Source: Taenia hydatigena
Lineage: Eukaryota; Platyhelminthes; Cestoda; Cyclophyllidea; Taeniidae
DNA: 64,000 nt
NCBI GenBank assembly: GCA_036345935.2
Contig: JADWOT020000008.1
Coordinates: 10,143,554-10,207,553 of the forward strand
Direction of reading: 5' to 3'
Shown: piece by piece, positions 1 to 12,700 of the stretch
Layout: each line of letters starts with the position of its first letter
Numbering within the stretch: position 1 is the first letter of the stretch
Made by a program: the position numbers and the translations under genes
The notes under the pieces: model-generated
The model's database searches: none
What the model saw: the letters and a program-made list of their open reading frames with translations, nothing else
What the model was told of the DNA's origin: nothing

Positions 1-464
1 TCCGCCCAAATGTTTTCCTTAATGACTAGTAAGTTGACGCACAAGACACCTTTATCCTAACCAAATAGGCGATAGATCCTCTTGTAAAACACAACCGTGT
101 CAATGAGGACTAGTGACCTGCTAAAAGTTGAAAATGTGAAAAATACATCCTCGTCAAAGTAAATTGCTATTGTATGCTTTAAAATTCGACCGACAAGATT
201 CCTTGTATTTCAATCTGCCATCAGATCGAAAAAAGACCAAACAAGCTACCAAATGTGCGGTTATAAGCATTCAAATCATAAACACCCCAACTGACATGTA
301 ATGAAGAACAAAAGGGCAGAGGGAACATGTGCCTAGTTAGCCTTCATTAAACAACGAACCACTCAAAAGCCACCGGAGATCTGATCGCCACCAGCCAGAA
401 ATGTTATCAAACACGACCAGTTACGTCTTTTTACAAAATGGGACGCAAATGCAGAATCATGGCC
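1..464. other. Downstream flank of the PHRF1-like gene
   Basis: AT-rich sequence after the stop codon of the minus-strand PHRF1-like gene, probably its 3' untranslated region followed by intergenic DNA. I see no convincing coding exon, RNA gene or canonical AATAAA on the minus strand here. Confidence 0.5.
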
Positions 465-3400
465 CTACAGAGGATTGCGACGGTAAAATTCCACGTAGTC
501 GTCGACTAACTTCTTCATCTTCTCCTCTGTCACACGGTTCGGCTTTTTCGACAGGATCTGCAAGAAAGCAACAACTCTCACGCCTTTTATCTGGTTAATC
601 GGATTCCAAGTAATTCGGTGTTTCACAAACTCCATAAACGACAGGATAACTAGTGTTGACGGAATGAGTCGGAAAATGCAAACCAGCAATTTTAATAAGA
701 TAACATGTTCATTCTTACGCCTGAAAATACGACTCGACCTACCCGCCGATGGTATAAGACTGTGCTCTCTAGATCACTAGACTCTCAGCCCATTGTACTT
801 TCAAAACAAAGTTACTTCCGCTAATGGTGGGCCTCATAACGTCTTTGTTTTTCCTATGAAAAACGACTTGTTCAAATTGAATGACATGAGCAACCGCCAG
901 AAAGTCCCTGAGTGAAAAAACTAATCATATCAACGATCGAAGTAGGGCCATGTTACACTTTCATCATACATCCTTTTGAAATAGAACCAGCCTTCAGAGA
1001 ATAACGCTAGACAAAACCAGCTGAGATATCATCGCCAAACAATTTTTGATACCTTAGAGAGAGTCCTTTGTATGAGACGCATCTTGGTAGCCTTATCGGT
1101 CAGTGAGGGATGAGTCCGAAGTAAGTGCGTCACTAGTAAGGTGCGGACACGTAGAGCCTCTTCCGAGGTCCACGTGGAGGAGGAGGAGGAGGAGGAGGAG
1201 GAGGAGGAGGAGGGCGTAGTAGAGGTGGAGGGCTTAGCTGACACCTCCTCCGATGGAGTCGACGATTTGCTAGGCTTCGCGGGTGGCAGCCCCAAAGTCG
1301 TGATAGTCGGCGCCTTATTGATATCCGTGGTGAGGCGGACCGGAGGAGAGGCATGCTCTGAGATAACCCTAGACGCATTCTTGCTGCGCTTAGATTGGGG
1401 TTGGGGAGCTATGTTAATCGGAGAGAGAGAGTTGTCCGGATTCACGTGCATATTTGAGATGCGAAATTGAAAGAGGGAGGATTGAGCGGCCTCGAGACGG
1501 CTCAAAAGCCCCACAGAGGAAGAAGAGGTGGAAGGAGTGTCGTTACTAGTGGAGGAAGTTGGCCCTGGCCTGCCATGAAATTAAAGCATGTGTATCAAAT
1601 CCGAGTCAAACTACGGACAAGGTTTAGGTGTTAAGATGAATTCAAACATCAGATAAAGATAAACGAAGACCTTAGAAGTAAAAAACCCAAACGGTTCATT
1701 ACGTGTCCGTTGTGGATAAAAAATTCTCCACTTCGAACACAGAAATCAAGTTCTAAAATGACACTTCACAATGCTGTGTAAAAATGCTCTAGATCAAAGA
1801 AATTGAAGGCGGGCATTTGCAGGAACAACTTGCACCTAGAGCGAAAGGTATAAAAGATAGTAAATCAGTAATATGTACCGCTCTTTGTCATCATCATCTT
1901 CCGAGCCGGAAAGCAATCTAAAAAGGGAATAGGAACAATAAGTTACCATGGATTTAATCACAGTGTTCAATGACTGTATGCGAAGCAAACAGAACTATTC
2001 GTTCGTTTTAATTGAGGATAGCATTAGATATGAAGGAATCTGTAAGCGGTCTATTTATGCAATCATATTGGTTGTCGTTTGCGATGTGAAACTGCTCGAC
2101 AGAATTCCTACCCGCAATCCAGTTCATTCCCCAATACTGAAAGCTTCGGAGTGGGTAGTTTTAGATTACTGCGGCGTGCCATGCGCCCAGAATGGGTACT
2201 CGTGGAGGGTGGGATCAAACTCGCCAGCTGAAACAGAAATACCGATCTGGTCAACTAGTCAACAGGGATTGCACATTTATTAAAACAACATACAGAGTCC
2301 TGAATCCTCTTCTGGGATGAGCTGAGGCGTAAACGCTTCCCCTTCTTCCTCTTATTCACTGGCGTCTTGTGCTTGGCCGAGGCTTGGCTCCTTCGAATGC
2401 TCCCGCGTGCCCTCAAAACGAGGCTTCTGTCAGCCGTTTTTGGTTTACGTTTGACGTTCTGTTTCTTCCTCCTCCTCCTCTTTGCAGTTCTACCACCACT
2501 ACAACGAGGTTGTTTATCCTTCTTCTTCGACACAATATCTTGAAGCTCTTCCGCGATAGTGCTGAGATTTGGATCGGTTGTGAATGAGGCGAAGATATCG
2601 CGACTGCTATCGTCAGCTCGACAGTTACTAGGTCCCACGACACCTGATTCGGTGAATTTAGGTGACAAAATATGATGCGAAGACCGCTGAAGGAACCAGA
2701 AATAATGCCTCATGAATTTTTAAGAGCGGCACAACAAAACTGTAGAACATGGAGTTAATTATTGTTCTATGAGAGACAGCCCCTGCACTAAAAACCGTGC
2801 ATTACGGAAGCGTGAACAAAATGAAAACAAGATATCTCGGTTCAATAATAGTATTTAACGCTCTGGTATTGCTGGTAAACCTCCCAAGGCGGTCAACACC
2901 GGATTAATTTTACTAACCCGTGTGAGGCACTATTCTGATGTTTTTATTGTAAAACTGAAGCCTACCAAGGGGCTTGAACTGTTTAGAAAGTGATGCAAAT
3001 ATGGATCCCTTTGTGCCAGCCTAATAAAACACGTATTTTCGTACCTCATGAGAGTCACGCACGGGCGTTGACTGCAACATCTGGTGAGAGGAGGAGGGTG
3101 ATGAGGAAAAGCAGCCCTCTTGTCTTCGAGTTCGCGGTGGTGACGCGGGAGACGAAGTCTCTTCCCCTCCCTCTGAATCCGACGAGGAAAAACCCACAAC
3201 TCTGCGACGCTTACGGATCCTGCCTGAGTTCCCCTTGTTGGTGGTGGCAGTGGCTGCAGCGCCCTAAAACAAACTTTACACCGTTTAGGATGGAACGAAA
3301 CGAAAACAAACAATCATCAACGCAGTATGCGGACATCTTTCAATAAGACAGTAGAAAGTACGAGGGCACTTTCTGGTGTATTGATGCATATGCACAGATA

Positions 3401-5203
3401 TGTCTTCGTCTTTTAGAAAAAGTTTAAAAAGGGGGTCGGTAACGTATTTAAAGTATTTTTTAAACTCTGGTGAAGTGAAAAAAAGCTATTTTACTGTAAG
3501 CTAGGGCCGACTAGAGTCCGATGGAAAAAAGAAATCGTCCTATAAGTTAAAGGACGCCGCTTGGGGTCGCCATGAAATGGGAAGCAGCCCAAAACCCCTA
3601 GTGGAGTGAGTGGGTGACAGCTAGTCTTTGAGGATTCTAAGCTAGTCATAACGTAGCAGCAAAACACCACACCATGAAAAGCGAAATGCGCGCACAAACC
3701 AGAGGCTAATAATGACAATAAGAAATTACTACTACTGTAAGCACAATGCAAAGATGGAAAACACTCGAAAGGCTTAAAACACGGACGATTCATTTTACCA
3801 ACGCAAGTAGTTTAAAATGCGATTCACATGAAATCTCGTTGATCCATATAAATCTAAAGCCTCCTCTCTCGAACCTGTGAGGAGTCAAGATGGCCCATCA
3901 AAGGTGATGAAGTGACATTTCGTCCCGAAATTTGTGATTCACTAAAGGATTCCGCCAAGTGGACACGTCGTCTCTGCCGCAGTCTCCGATTGCGACGCCT
4001 CTCTTGCTGTTCTCTCTCAGCTCTGACTGAGAGGTGTTCAATGAGGTCACGCAATAGACCCGTACCCCGATGGCGTCTTTCTGCGATGTGAGTAAGACGC
4101 TCCTGAGACTGGGTGGAGAGGTAGAAACAGGAGCCCATATCCTCCACCTCCTCACCGTCTTCAGACTCTCCTGATCTACTAGTTTCCTCTGCCGAGAGAT
4201 CAGCAAGTAGATGACGGAATTGCGATTGACGTCCACTGCGCTGAGGGCGCATGGTAGCCACTGAATTCTCCCCTTGCTGCGCCTGAACGCGCTCACATTC
4301 ACAATTGGGGCAGAACCAGTCTCCTTCAGGGATTTCAGAAAGAGGGTTGGGCAAGCAGTACGTGTGATATCCTTTGTCACAACCATCACACAGCAGTAGA
4401 TACGCCTCGTCTTCTGGTGAATGACAAATTTCACATTCCGTGGTATCCTCCTCCTCCGGCGGTGACGCAAGAATGGGTGGAGGAGGCCGCTAGAGTGTTT
4501 GAAAGACCCAAAGCTTACATTGGACTCAAGAGAATGACTAACGTCCGGAATCACTTGATCACCCATTACACCTTATGCATATTTATTACAGGCTTAAACT
4601 GAATGACTTGTCCGAAAAACGCTATTAGAACCAGTCTATAAACTTACTATAAAATGCAGTGCCCGTGTAAAGTCAATTAATATTAACCTAAAGAATAAAC
4701 TGCCGAGCATAACTAGGTGACATCCGAAATTCAAGCATCAAAGTGAGTCATACCCGCTCAATGATCGGTCCACCAATGTATGAAGACAAAAGCATCAGTT
4801 CAAAAGGTCCACGATCAAGGGGACACTCGTGACGAACCCTAGCCCATCGACTTAGACAGGTGACACAGAACTGGTGGTTGCAGGATTCCGGAACTGCAAC
4901 GGGGGGCTGAATTTCCTCACAACAAATAGCACACTGATTGTCAACAGTAAGTGATATGTTCTCCCGTATTGAACCGCCAATTGAGCTTCGAATGCTCATG
5001 GCCGTATAGGTACGACCACAAGTTTCTATAGGGCATCTACAATGACTCTCGGATTTGTGCTCCTCCGTCCACTTTTTAAGGCAGTCAATGTGAAAGACAT
5101 GTTCGCAACAGGATGGTGTCGCATTCTCCGACTTCACAGACCCTACGCATAAGCAGCAGATGCTAGCACTCTTCTGTAATTTTATAAAATCCATTAACTT
5201 CAT
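465..5203 (-). CDS. PHRF1: PHRF1-like PHD and RING finger domain protein
   Basis: Closed eight-exon model, minus strand: 5203-4754, 4489-3875, 3263-3045, 2686-2294, 2227-2112, 1917-1879, 1569-1053, 557-465; 2442 nt, 813 residues. All junctions are GT-AG and keep frame. Domains: a variant RING-like cluster at about residues 16-62 (CCLC, then CCEHVFHIDC, then a CRCPIETC end), a canonical RING at 91-130 (CAIC, CNHQFCVTC, CPLD), and a PHD finger at about 169-213 (CEIC, LLCDGCDKGYHTYC, WFCPNC). A long Ser/Arg/Lys-rich region follows, with a poly-Ser run coded by a GGA/TCC repeat. The C-terminal block (KKLVDDYVEFYRR) matches the conserved end of PHRF1. Human PHRF1 is a nuclear E3-type protein linked to RNA polymerase II and TGF-beta signalling; that role is inferred here. 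It is half the human length and has an additional finger. The start is the first ATG after an in-frame stop; an upstream exon spliced at 5173 is possible. Confidence 0.85.
1178..1213. repeat. GGA trinucleotide repeat coding poly-serine
   Basis: An uninterrupted run of GGA/GAG triplets on the plus strand. On the minus strand it lies inside the seventh coding exon of the PHRF1-like gene and encodes about a dozen consecutive serines. Such runs are prone to length variation. Confidence 0.9.
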
Positions 5204-5971
5204 CCCACAAAGAGCAGAACAACGGGGCTCCAGAACCAACTAAACCCGATCTCCTGCCTCGTGTAAACAAATAACAATAATTGAAGTAAATGCCAGATAA
5301 ATGCGTTCCAGGAGTGCAAAATTTAAGGCTTTTATATTTACGGAAATTTTCACTTACAGTGTGTTTTAATGAGGTCTTCAAACAGCCAGTTTTTTAATGA
5401 TTTTCAAAATGGACAAATTTTTGAATAAGCATCTTTGTTACTTACGCATATTAATCTTTCTAACAAAAATTTTAGACAATTCAAGTCCATTACTGCTTGC
5501 AATGTTTAACCTTTATCATCTTTCGGTACCCATAGTCTTTAGGTTTACAACGTAGATCCTGCCATGTTTTGATTCGTTGGTTATTTAATCCTGCTTTAGC
5601 AGCGTCCCGAGGCTTTCTCGAAGGCAAAAGAAGGCAGAATATTAGAGTAGAATATTTATATTCAACAATCGGAGGAAAATGGGCTGCTGGCATGGCCCTA
5701 AGGCCAGCCCACCCAGCTAGGGCAGTATGGTTACCTCTGTGATATTGACCAAAAAGGGAAGTCCAAACAAATAAAGCATCACACTTGCCATTATTATCTT
5801 CGCCGTGTTGGTATTCCCTCCCCTTCTGCCCTATGATTATGTCTTCTTCTTTCATCCTCAGTGAGGTCCCGGAGCTCCTCAATGCTGCTGACGATCCGTT
5901 ACAATTTGCTCATGTTTAGAAGATGCATCATTGTCGGACCATCATTTTTTTACCTCATTGTCAACTGACAT
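5204..5971. other. Intergenic stretch between PHRF1-like and upstream minus-strand exons
   Basis: AT-rich DNA containing one copy of the window's interspersed repeat (about 5610-5780) and otherwise no coding pattern that I trust. It would hold the PHRF1-like promoter or 5' untranslated exons. Confidence 0.5.
5608..5785 (+). repeat. Interspersed repeat, copy A
   Basis: About 175 bp closely resembling the copies at 55.1 kb and, inverted, 58.7 kb. Shared blocks in order are CGAAGGCAAAAGAAGGCAGA, a TAGAATA...TATATTCAA segment, GGGCTGCTGGCATGGC, GGCCAGCC, GCTAGGGCA and a CCTCTGTGA block. No poly-A tail, ORF or clear terminal repeat is visible, so the class (SINE, MITE or solo LTR fragment) is undetermined. 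Confidence 0.8.
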
Positions 5972-6525
5972 TCACACACGAGTCTTAGGAGTTTTGCGGT
6001 CCCACAGTTCTGTAAATGTTGAAGCCAGTATGCTTTGCGAGCCGAACATGCTGCAAATCACTAATCTCCTAGTAGAAAATCCAGATACTTCCCCGATAAT
6101 GCGCACTTACCCAGCCTCTGGTGCAACGTTACTTTTCATGATATTTCGTCCAATTGAGGCTAAATAAAAAGCGAAGCAGTCATCCCCACACCATCAACTC
6201 ACGTAAAGCAGAGAACAGGTAGCGCTAACATTCGGACACTGACACCTTGTTGCCAGGCTACATGGTTTCCCCGTTCTGTTACTGTGGCAACCTCGGTTTC
6301 ACTCACGCCCAGCACATCCACCCACGGTTAAAACCGATGACATTCCACACCGGGGTGAAACTGAACGCACGCCGAGTCGCAGACCAACTATCTCCACAGC
6401 CCATGACTCACCAACAATAGTTACAGCCAATTTCAGCTGTTTCAAACAATTATCCTCTAACTGTCTGGCTTTTTGAAAGTTGTACGGGACAATGGTTTCA
6501 TGATTTGTGAATAGAAATAAACGAA
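5972..6525 (-). CDS. Phase-consistent coding-like exon chain, unrecognised
   Basis: Three candidate minus-strand exons join in frame: 6525-6412, 6159-6111 and 6050-5972, the last ending in TGA. Splice sites are good (donors GTGAGT and GTAAGT; acceptors TTTATTTAG and ATTTGCAG). The peptide runs from a segment around NHETIVPYNFQKARQLEDN to a C-terminus ending FTELWDRKTPKTRV. I recognise no family. It begins in mid-codon, so it needs an upstream exon. It could be a small separate gene, an alternative 3' end of the NEMO/optineurin-like gene, or 5' exons of the PHRF1-like gene (a GTGTGA site just before the stop would splice in phase to 5173). It may also be chance. Confidence 0.3.
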
Positions 6526-6672
6526 CTGGTAATAATGTTAACAGCAATTGTGAAAGGTCGATGACAACATGAGAGACGCAAAAAATAGATGCAATGTCAG
6601 GATAAAGGGAAAGTGACATTTGGTTCAATCTGAAACACAAGACGAACTATGACGCGTGGAGTAGTTAGTAAC

Positions 6673-6756
6673 TCATTGTAAGCATGTATCGAGGTGTATC
6701 TCCAAAGCGGCCCTGTCCGGCAGCCATAATTGGCATTTGGGACAGATTGGTTCCTC
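6673..6756 (-). CDS. Terminal exon encoding the NEMO/optineurin-type zinc finger
   Basis: A separate entry for the most diagnostic exon of the preceding gene. The acceptor is TTTTGCAG, the frame is open for 27 codons, then TGA. Two cysteines, a histidine and a final cysteine sit at the exact NEMO spacing, and the protein ends two residues after the last cysteine, as in NEMO and optineurin, where the finger is also C-terminal. Confidence 0.75.
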   Translation of the reverse strand, partial: EEPICPKCQLWLPDRAALEIHLDTCLQ

Positions 6757-9700
6757 CTGCAAAAGGGGGAAAGGGTAAAAAGTGCAACCAGAGAAACCTA
6801 ATCCTGCGGGGAGAAAGGAATGAAACTAGGTTGGTATTTGCGGCCAAAAGATTTTAGGAAGAGAAGGGAACGCTGGTAAGTCAACTTCTAGTAGGGGAGC
6901 ACGCACCTCAACCGTGAATAGGTTTACATCGCAGTCGGCTTTGGTGACAAGGTTTGCCTCCCCCCCCCAGTTGACCTCCAACGAGTTAGAGGCAAGGGAA
7001 GTGATGACTATTTCAGATAACCCAAAAGTTCCCTCCTTGTTCATAAAGATAAAAAGGACCAAGCCATCACCAGGATGATCTTTGAAAAAACCTACCTCTC
7101 ACAACAATCCCGTACTAGATATTGCTCTAGTTTTTATCGAATCAAAGCCCAAACATCAAGAAAATGGACAAGAAAGAAGGCAATAAGTGCTCACATCATT
7201 GGGTAGAAAGCTGGGCTTTTGTCTTTGACTGGGTCCGGATTGGTTTTGAGACGGAGGCTGAAGACAAAAATGCAGCTTTTAGTGTAATTCAAAGAGACGC
7301 GTAAAAAACAGTCGCTATCTATCCCAGTTGATGGTATCCCACAAGGCTAAGGTAGATGGGTTGCCTCACTCCAAGACGTGAAACTCCTCTTGAAAATATG
7401 GTAGTGATGAAAAGTTGTTACAGCTCACATCTGAATCAATTCAACCTTGCTCCTCGCATACTCTTGTGGCTGCCAAAACTTGACTTGATTTGCACTTAAG
7501 GGAGAAGCCATCCTAAAATCTATTTTAAAAGGATATTTTCCCGGATTATTCCATATTCAAGTGCTATGATCTGAGGACTGAGACCACACGATATTCATTA
7601 AGCTTGAGATCTCATTTCAGTGTCGCCAATAGGATTGGCACCGATCAGATCTGAGGAAACAGTTTAAAACGGCTCATGGAGGTACGGAACCCATTCACAT
7701 CGCGGGCAATTGATCGACACGGCAATAGCACTTTAACCCAGTCCAGTTCAACAAGCAATTAGGTCTTGCAATTAAAGATCGCAATGCACACAGAAAATTA
7801 TGCAGAGGTGGGACGATACAACTGTGGCATGGATAATAACACAGAGAAAAGGCAAATATGCTATCGAGGTTATTACCATGAGACCGGATGGTAGAAGCTG
7901 TGGACATACTATCGGAACTGGAGGAACAAAACGTTTTACTAACAACCGAGGTGGCACTGGCAAAAGCTGCAAAACAAAACGGTGTTACCGTTTAGACTAG
8001 AGGCTTGCAGGGTTAGGGTTGGGGGTGGATGAGGCATACCATGGGCTGAGTCACGCCGCTCGAGGCATCACTAGAGGTTTGAATTGGCGGTTGAGTAGAT
8101 CGCTCTCTGTGTTCCCCCACCATGACAATCTGACAGAAGACAGAGAAAATATCTTAATCCACCAATAGGCGAAATAGTGGTGAAAGCCCTCCCAAGATCC
8201 AAAGAACGATTGCTCCAGGTATCATATTTACCCATCTAAAGGGCACCTTGAATCACTTTAACAGTGAATATGATTGGTATCCATCGTTAGGTAACCATGT
8301 AAAATGGCGTAGAATGTTAGTACTCTCCAGAGAACATAGAGACTGTAAAAGGAGCAAACTAAATGAATTCCCACCTCGTCTGCATAAGATTCCAGGTGCG
8401 AGGGTGGTGTTTTAGTAGGCTTCTAAAGAAGGAAAATTTAATAAGTTCAAGTATGAGTAAACGCTTTCTCGAAATAGAGAACAGTAGGGAAGGCCATAAC
8501 GTGCTATAATAAGCAAGTCTTTTAGCAGCTCCCACCGAGCGTAATTCATTAGCCAAATTCGACAATAAAGGTAAAGCATCGGCTTTCGCTTTCATCAACA
8601 AAGGTACCGATTGAAGTTACGTGCAGAGGTTTGAAGATCAATTACATGAACACAAAGATACCGGTCGCAACGATACGAAGGCAATTGAATGCTTTTGAAA
8701 AAAATCGGACAGTTGCGTAGTTATTCCTTAAGTAAAGACGGATATCTGACCACCTTATCGAGGTTGGTACCCAAAAATAGATCTATGCTTCAGCAAAATA
8801 CTACTATCTGGTTTTAAAATTAACTTATAAGAGCTACAAGATTCACTATAACCCAAGAATTAGCCGAACCCCGTTAATAACGTTAGTCAGTCCCACATGG
8901 GGGGTTTTAAATTACCAATTTTTAGAAATCGCTAGATTTGAGGTAAGATGCTATAAGTCCAATTTACCGGTAAAGATGACGCTGAATGCGAGTTATCTCC
9001 CCCCGCAGTCCCATAAAATTTGTCAGGTGAACGCTGCGCATGCTCCACCGTTTGATTACCCTCTGTGAGTGGCTTGAGAACTTGTTGAATAAGATCTCTC
9101 TGGCGTTCCAGGATGATGCCCATCTCTGATTGAAACACAGATGTAACTTCCTCTCTGATCATTCGACTTATCTAAAAAGGCAGAAAGAGTAAGACATGCA
9201 GGCATGCAATGCAACCATGCACCGAACAAATAATGTTTCAACGCTTCAGATCGACTTAGTGACACCGAGTCCTATTCGCATGTATACAACTACATAACAG
9301 CAAACAGCTGTAAAAAACGTCAGCACTGATGAATGATTTAGCCGACGGCGGTCTTAAGCAATCAAAAGGAGTAAGTGGTGAGCATAATAGACTGATTGAA
9401 TTAACTTAAGTAAATTGGAGAGTTTTGACTGGTTATTTGCTTGAGCTACCTCTTGGAGTAAGTCGGGGGCCGGATAGAAAGAGTTAGTCCCAGATTGGGT
9501 ACGGTTAGTGCCACCAGCACCGGCCGCCACAGCACTATGCTTGCAACAGACAAAACAAGTCTTTGAGACAGAGGAGAAGTCATCCTGAAAGTTGCTCCCA
9601 TCATCCATTCCAATGCCTGATGAGGTGGCAGAGAAAGACATGGAGCTCTGTCGCCATCCAGGGGCCTCTAGCATCATCCACCATGGGCAAGCGCCAAATG

Positions 9701-12700
9701 GCTCTGTCTGAGTTTGAACTGATACTGAAGGCTTGGGGAACAAAGGTGGGACAAAGCCGATAGCAACCGATCTCGACAGCGCAAGATCGCTGCCATTACC
9801 TTTGCCGCCGCCACCGCCACAACCGTCAATGATTACTTCCTTGGCTCGCACTGACACATTGCGCTGAAGAGCTGCAGCTGCAGCCAAGGAGGCGACATTC
9901 TTCTGCAGTGAGACAATCTCATCCTTTGTCGACTGCCTCCTTGGCGCCGGTGGCGGTAGCTGCCGCTGCGTCGGCAGTGGTGGCGGCTTTGCGCCTGAAG
10001 AAGACAGTATTGAGGGGTTGGGAGGAATTGTGGAAGCACCAAAGAGTTCCTTGGCGCCGGGAATCTGTCGCGGAATGGCACGAAGGTCGCTCGGTACGTG
10101 GTTTGAACCACTTGCATTGAGAGAGGCACTGAGCTTCTTTTTAAGGCGCTGCACGTGCCCGATGGGCAGACGGAGATCATCATCGATGACAAGACTATGA
10201 CGAGCACTACTGACGACGTGAGGGTCGTGTCGGTAAGTGACGGTAGTGGCGGTGGCAGTAGGTGGAAGTGGAAACTGGTGAGACTGCTTTTCGCAGTCAA
10301 CATGGTGAGATTGGTGTCGATACTGCTGATACTGCTGCAAATGGTGGTAGTAGTGGGAGGGGGGAACAGCGTGCTGTGGGTACTGCGAGTGGTATAGCGA
10401 AACCTCGCTAGAGGTCTTACGGATCAGATTCAAACTAGGCAGGTGCGATGGGAAAAAGTACTAAATGCATGCGGTACAGGGAAAAGATCATGCAGTTCGT
10501 GAGTTTTTGAAAAGAAAAACAAGCAGTAAACTTTCCAAAAACAACAATTTAGCGCTTGCTTTTAGGAAAAAAGCCTTAGTTTTTGGTATTTACGTGTATC
10601 TCGCCTAACCGTCTCCAAATAAAGCAACGAACAATTTTAGCCGGCAATATTTTGGAGAAGTGAATGAAGGGAATAACTCACATCCATATTCGACTCCGCC
10701 TTTGACGATGAAAAACGGGACTGTCCAGAAGGATTTGCCCCCAAATCTGCATTAGAAGGAAATAAAAAGGCTGGTACGTTTAGTGAGGACGAAATTTACT
10801 AAAAAGTGATCGCAGAAGCCAATACCTTCTCGGTCAGGATGTTCTGGTTGACCTAGGGCTGTGGAGAAGAAAAAAATTAAACAGGCTCTATTTTAAGAAA
10901 TAAAGGCCCACTACCCAAGGGCGCTGCTAAGAACGTAGCAAGAGCGGTACTAATGGTAGCGATTTGTGTGGTCTTTACGACATGTAGGGTCACCGCAACT
11001 ACGCAGTTATGTGAACTGTTGCTTCTTAAGAGGAACCAATGAGTGCTAATGTGGCGTGTTAAGTAGTTGTCTAAAAACGCGCATGAGTGGGTAGACGGGC
11101 GAGTGATCGCGCAACGCCGAACAATCGCAACTGGAGCAAATAATCGGGGTAGCGTGGCAATCCCGCTCCATCCAGAACCACGAAGGCGCGCAAAAGTGGC
11201 GCGCCAGGAGGGCGTACTCGCAAGCTGGTCGAAGTCTTGGTGAACCGGGTAGTAGCCGTGGAATGATGGTAAAATGTGTAATGGCGGAGACTAACCAGGG
11301 GCAGAGCCAAGTCGCGCCTCCATGACCAGCTTCACACGATCCCGAATGCTCTCTGCACGAGTACACAACCCTTCCACATCAGAAGTGGGAGCAGTGTTGT
11401 TCGTTCCAGCAGCAGGAGTGTCACTAACAATCGGAGGCAAATCGAAGCAATTAGGCGGCAAGCCCTCCCCAAACACATCATCTTCTAAAAACTGCTACTC
11501 TGTAAAGAAAACGGGTAGCCAAAAGAAGTAAGCATCTAGAAGCAGTGAAAAACTTGTTTGAGTCCCTTAAGAAAGTGCGCAGCTTATTTCAACTACCATT
11601 CTAGAATTAGTTGTTTACTCTTAAAGCTCAAGATCGATGTGATTTTAGGGCACACTCTTTATGGGGCAAATCAAGAAACAGTCGGGTCTAGTTTCTTAAT
11701 CAAAATCTCTAGAAACACTGTTGCTCTGTAAAAGTAAATCTGACCAAAACAACCATTTCCCGAGGTGATTTCCGTTACGGCACCAAAAACAAAGCACTGG
11801 AAAATAATCGCCCTCGAATCTTTTCAAAAATTTCACAGTTCCATTTATTTATCACTCCAGTCTTCGACGCTACTTTATACGTAAGGCTCGAGAATGAGTA
11901 TTTTTATGTAGGTTATTAACTTTACTGAGGGCCAGGTAGTGCGCAATCATTTATTTCACACGAAGTCGAAAGAATTGGTGGCTACTTGTGATGAAAACGT
12001 CGAAGTGACGAATGAAGAGTCTACTCAATGAGTATTAGTAGGACGATTGTCTATAATGGATGACTCCAAGACATTCGTTTGATATCAAACGATCCTGCTT
12101 TTACGCCAAGTTAGTCGGACCTGCAGCGCGCCCGAGTTTTGGTATAACTGGCTTCTGGGGATAGATTAAGAAAATGCTATCCTGGTGATACAATAAATTC
12201 TCACTAAATTTGCCGCAACGCATGACACATTTGGACAATCAAATCACTCAAGCATAAGTTCGACAAACTAAGATCTTGAGAGCAACGCAAATGGCAAAAC
12301 AACTCCATATATTTAAGAAATCGCACCCAATAGGCCTCAGGTGTATTGATAGGTACTATAAAATCTAAAACTGTGATGACTTAATACCCTCAATTAACTT
12401 TTAAATACGCAGATGAATTGTTTTCAAAGTAAAATGGGTATGACTTGGTAGCTGGAAACTCAAAATAGACGTCAATCAAGGCAACTTCAATACCTAGCCA
12501 AAAATCTATTTAAATTATTGAAGTGATGGACCATACTAACTTGGGAACGTAAGAATAGATAATCCGAGAATTTGTCTCTTCGAATAACCGAGGATAAGTT
12601 GCCTTACATCACGCCAAAACGCGATTGTACATAGGAACGCGGTGCTGATGACCATCCATTGCACTTTCAGATTTATAGGATCATGGCTAAGCTCTAGAAA

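Noticed and set aside
1141..1470. Plus-strand frame with a long poly-Glu run.
   Set aside because: It is the antisense of the poly-Ser exon of the PHRF1-like gene, whose splice sites and homology lie on the minus strand.
8359..8601. Minus-strand segment VPLLMKAKADA resembling the UBAN motif of NEMO (VPVLKAQAD).
   Set aside because: An in-frame stop lies just upstream and no AG acceptor occurs between it and the motif, so it cannot be an exon of the zinc-finger gene in this frame; the downstream similarity is poor.
9833..10397. Several overlapping frames on both strands in a GC-rich region.
   Set aside because: Shadows of the large low-complexity exon of the NEMO/optineurin-like gene, which alone joins its neighbours in phase.
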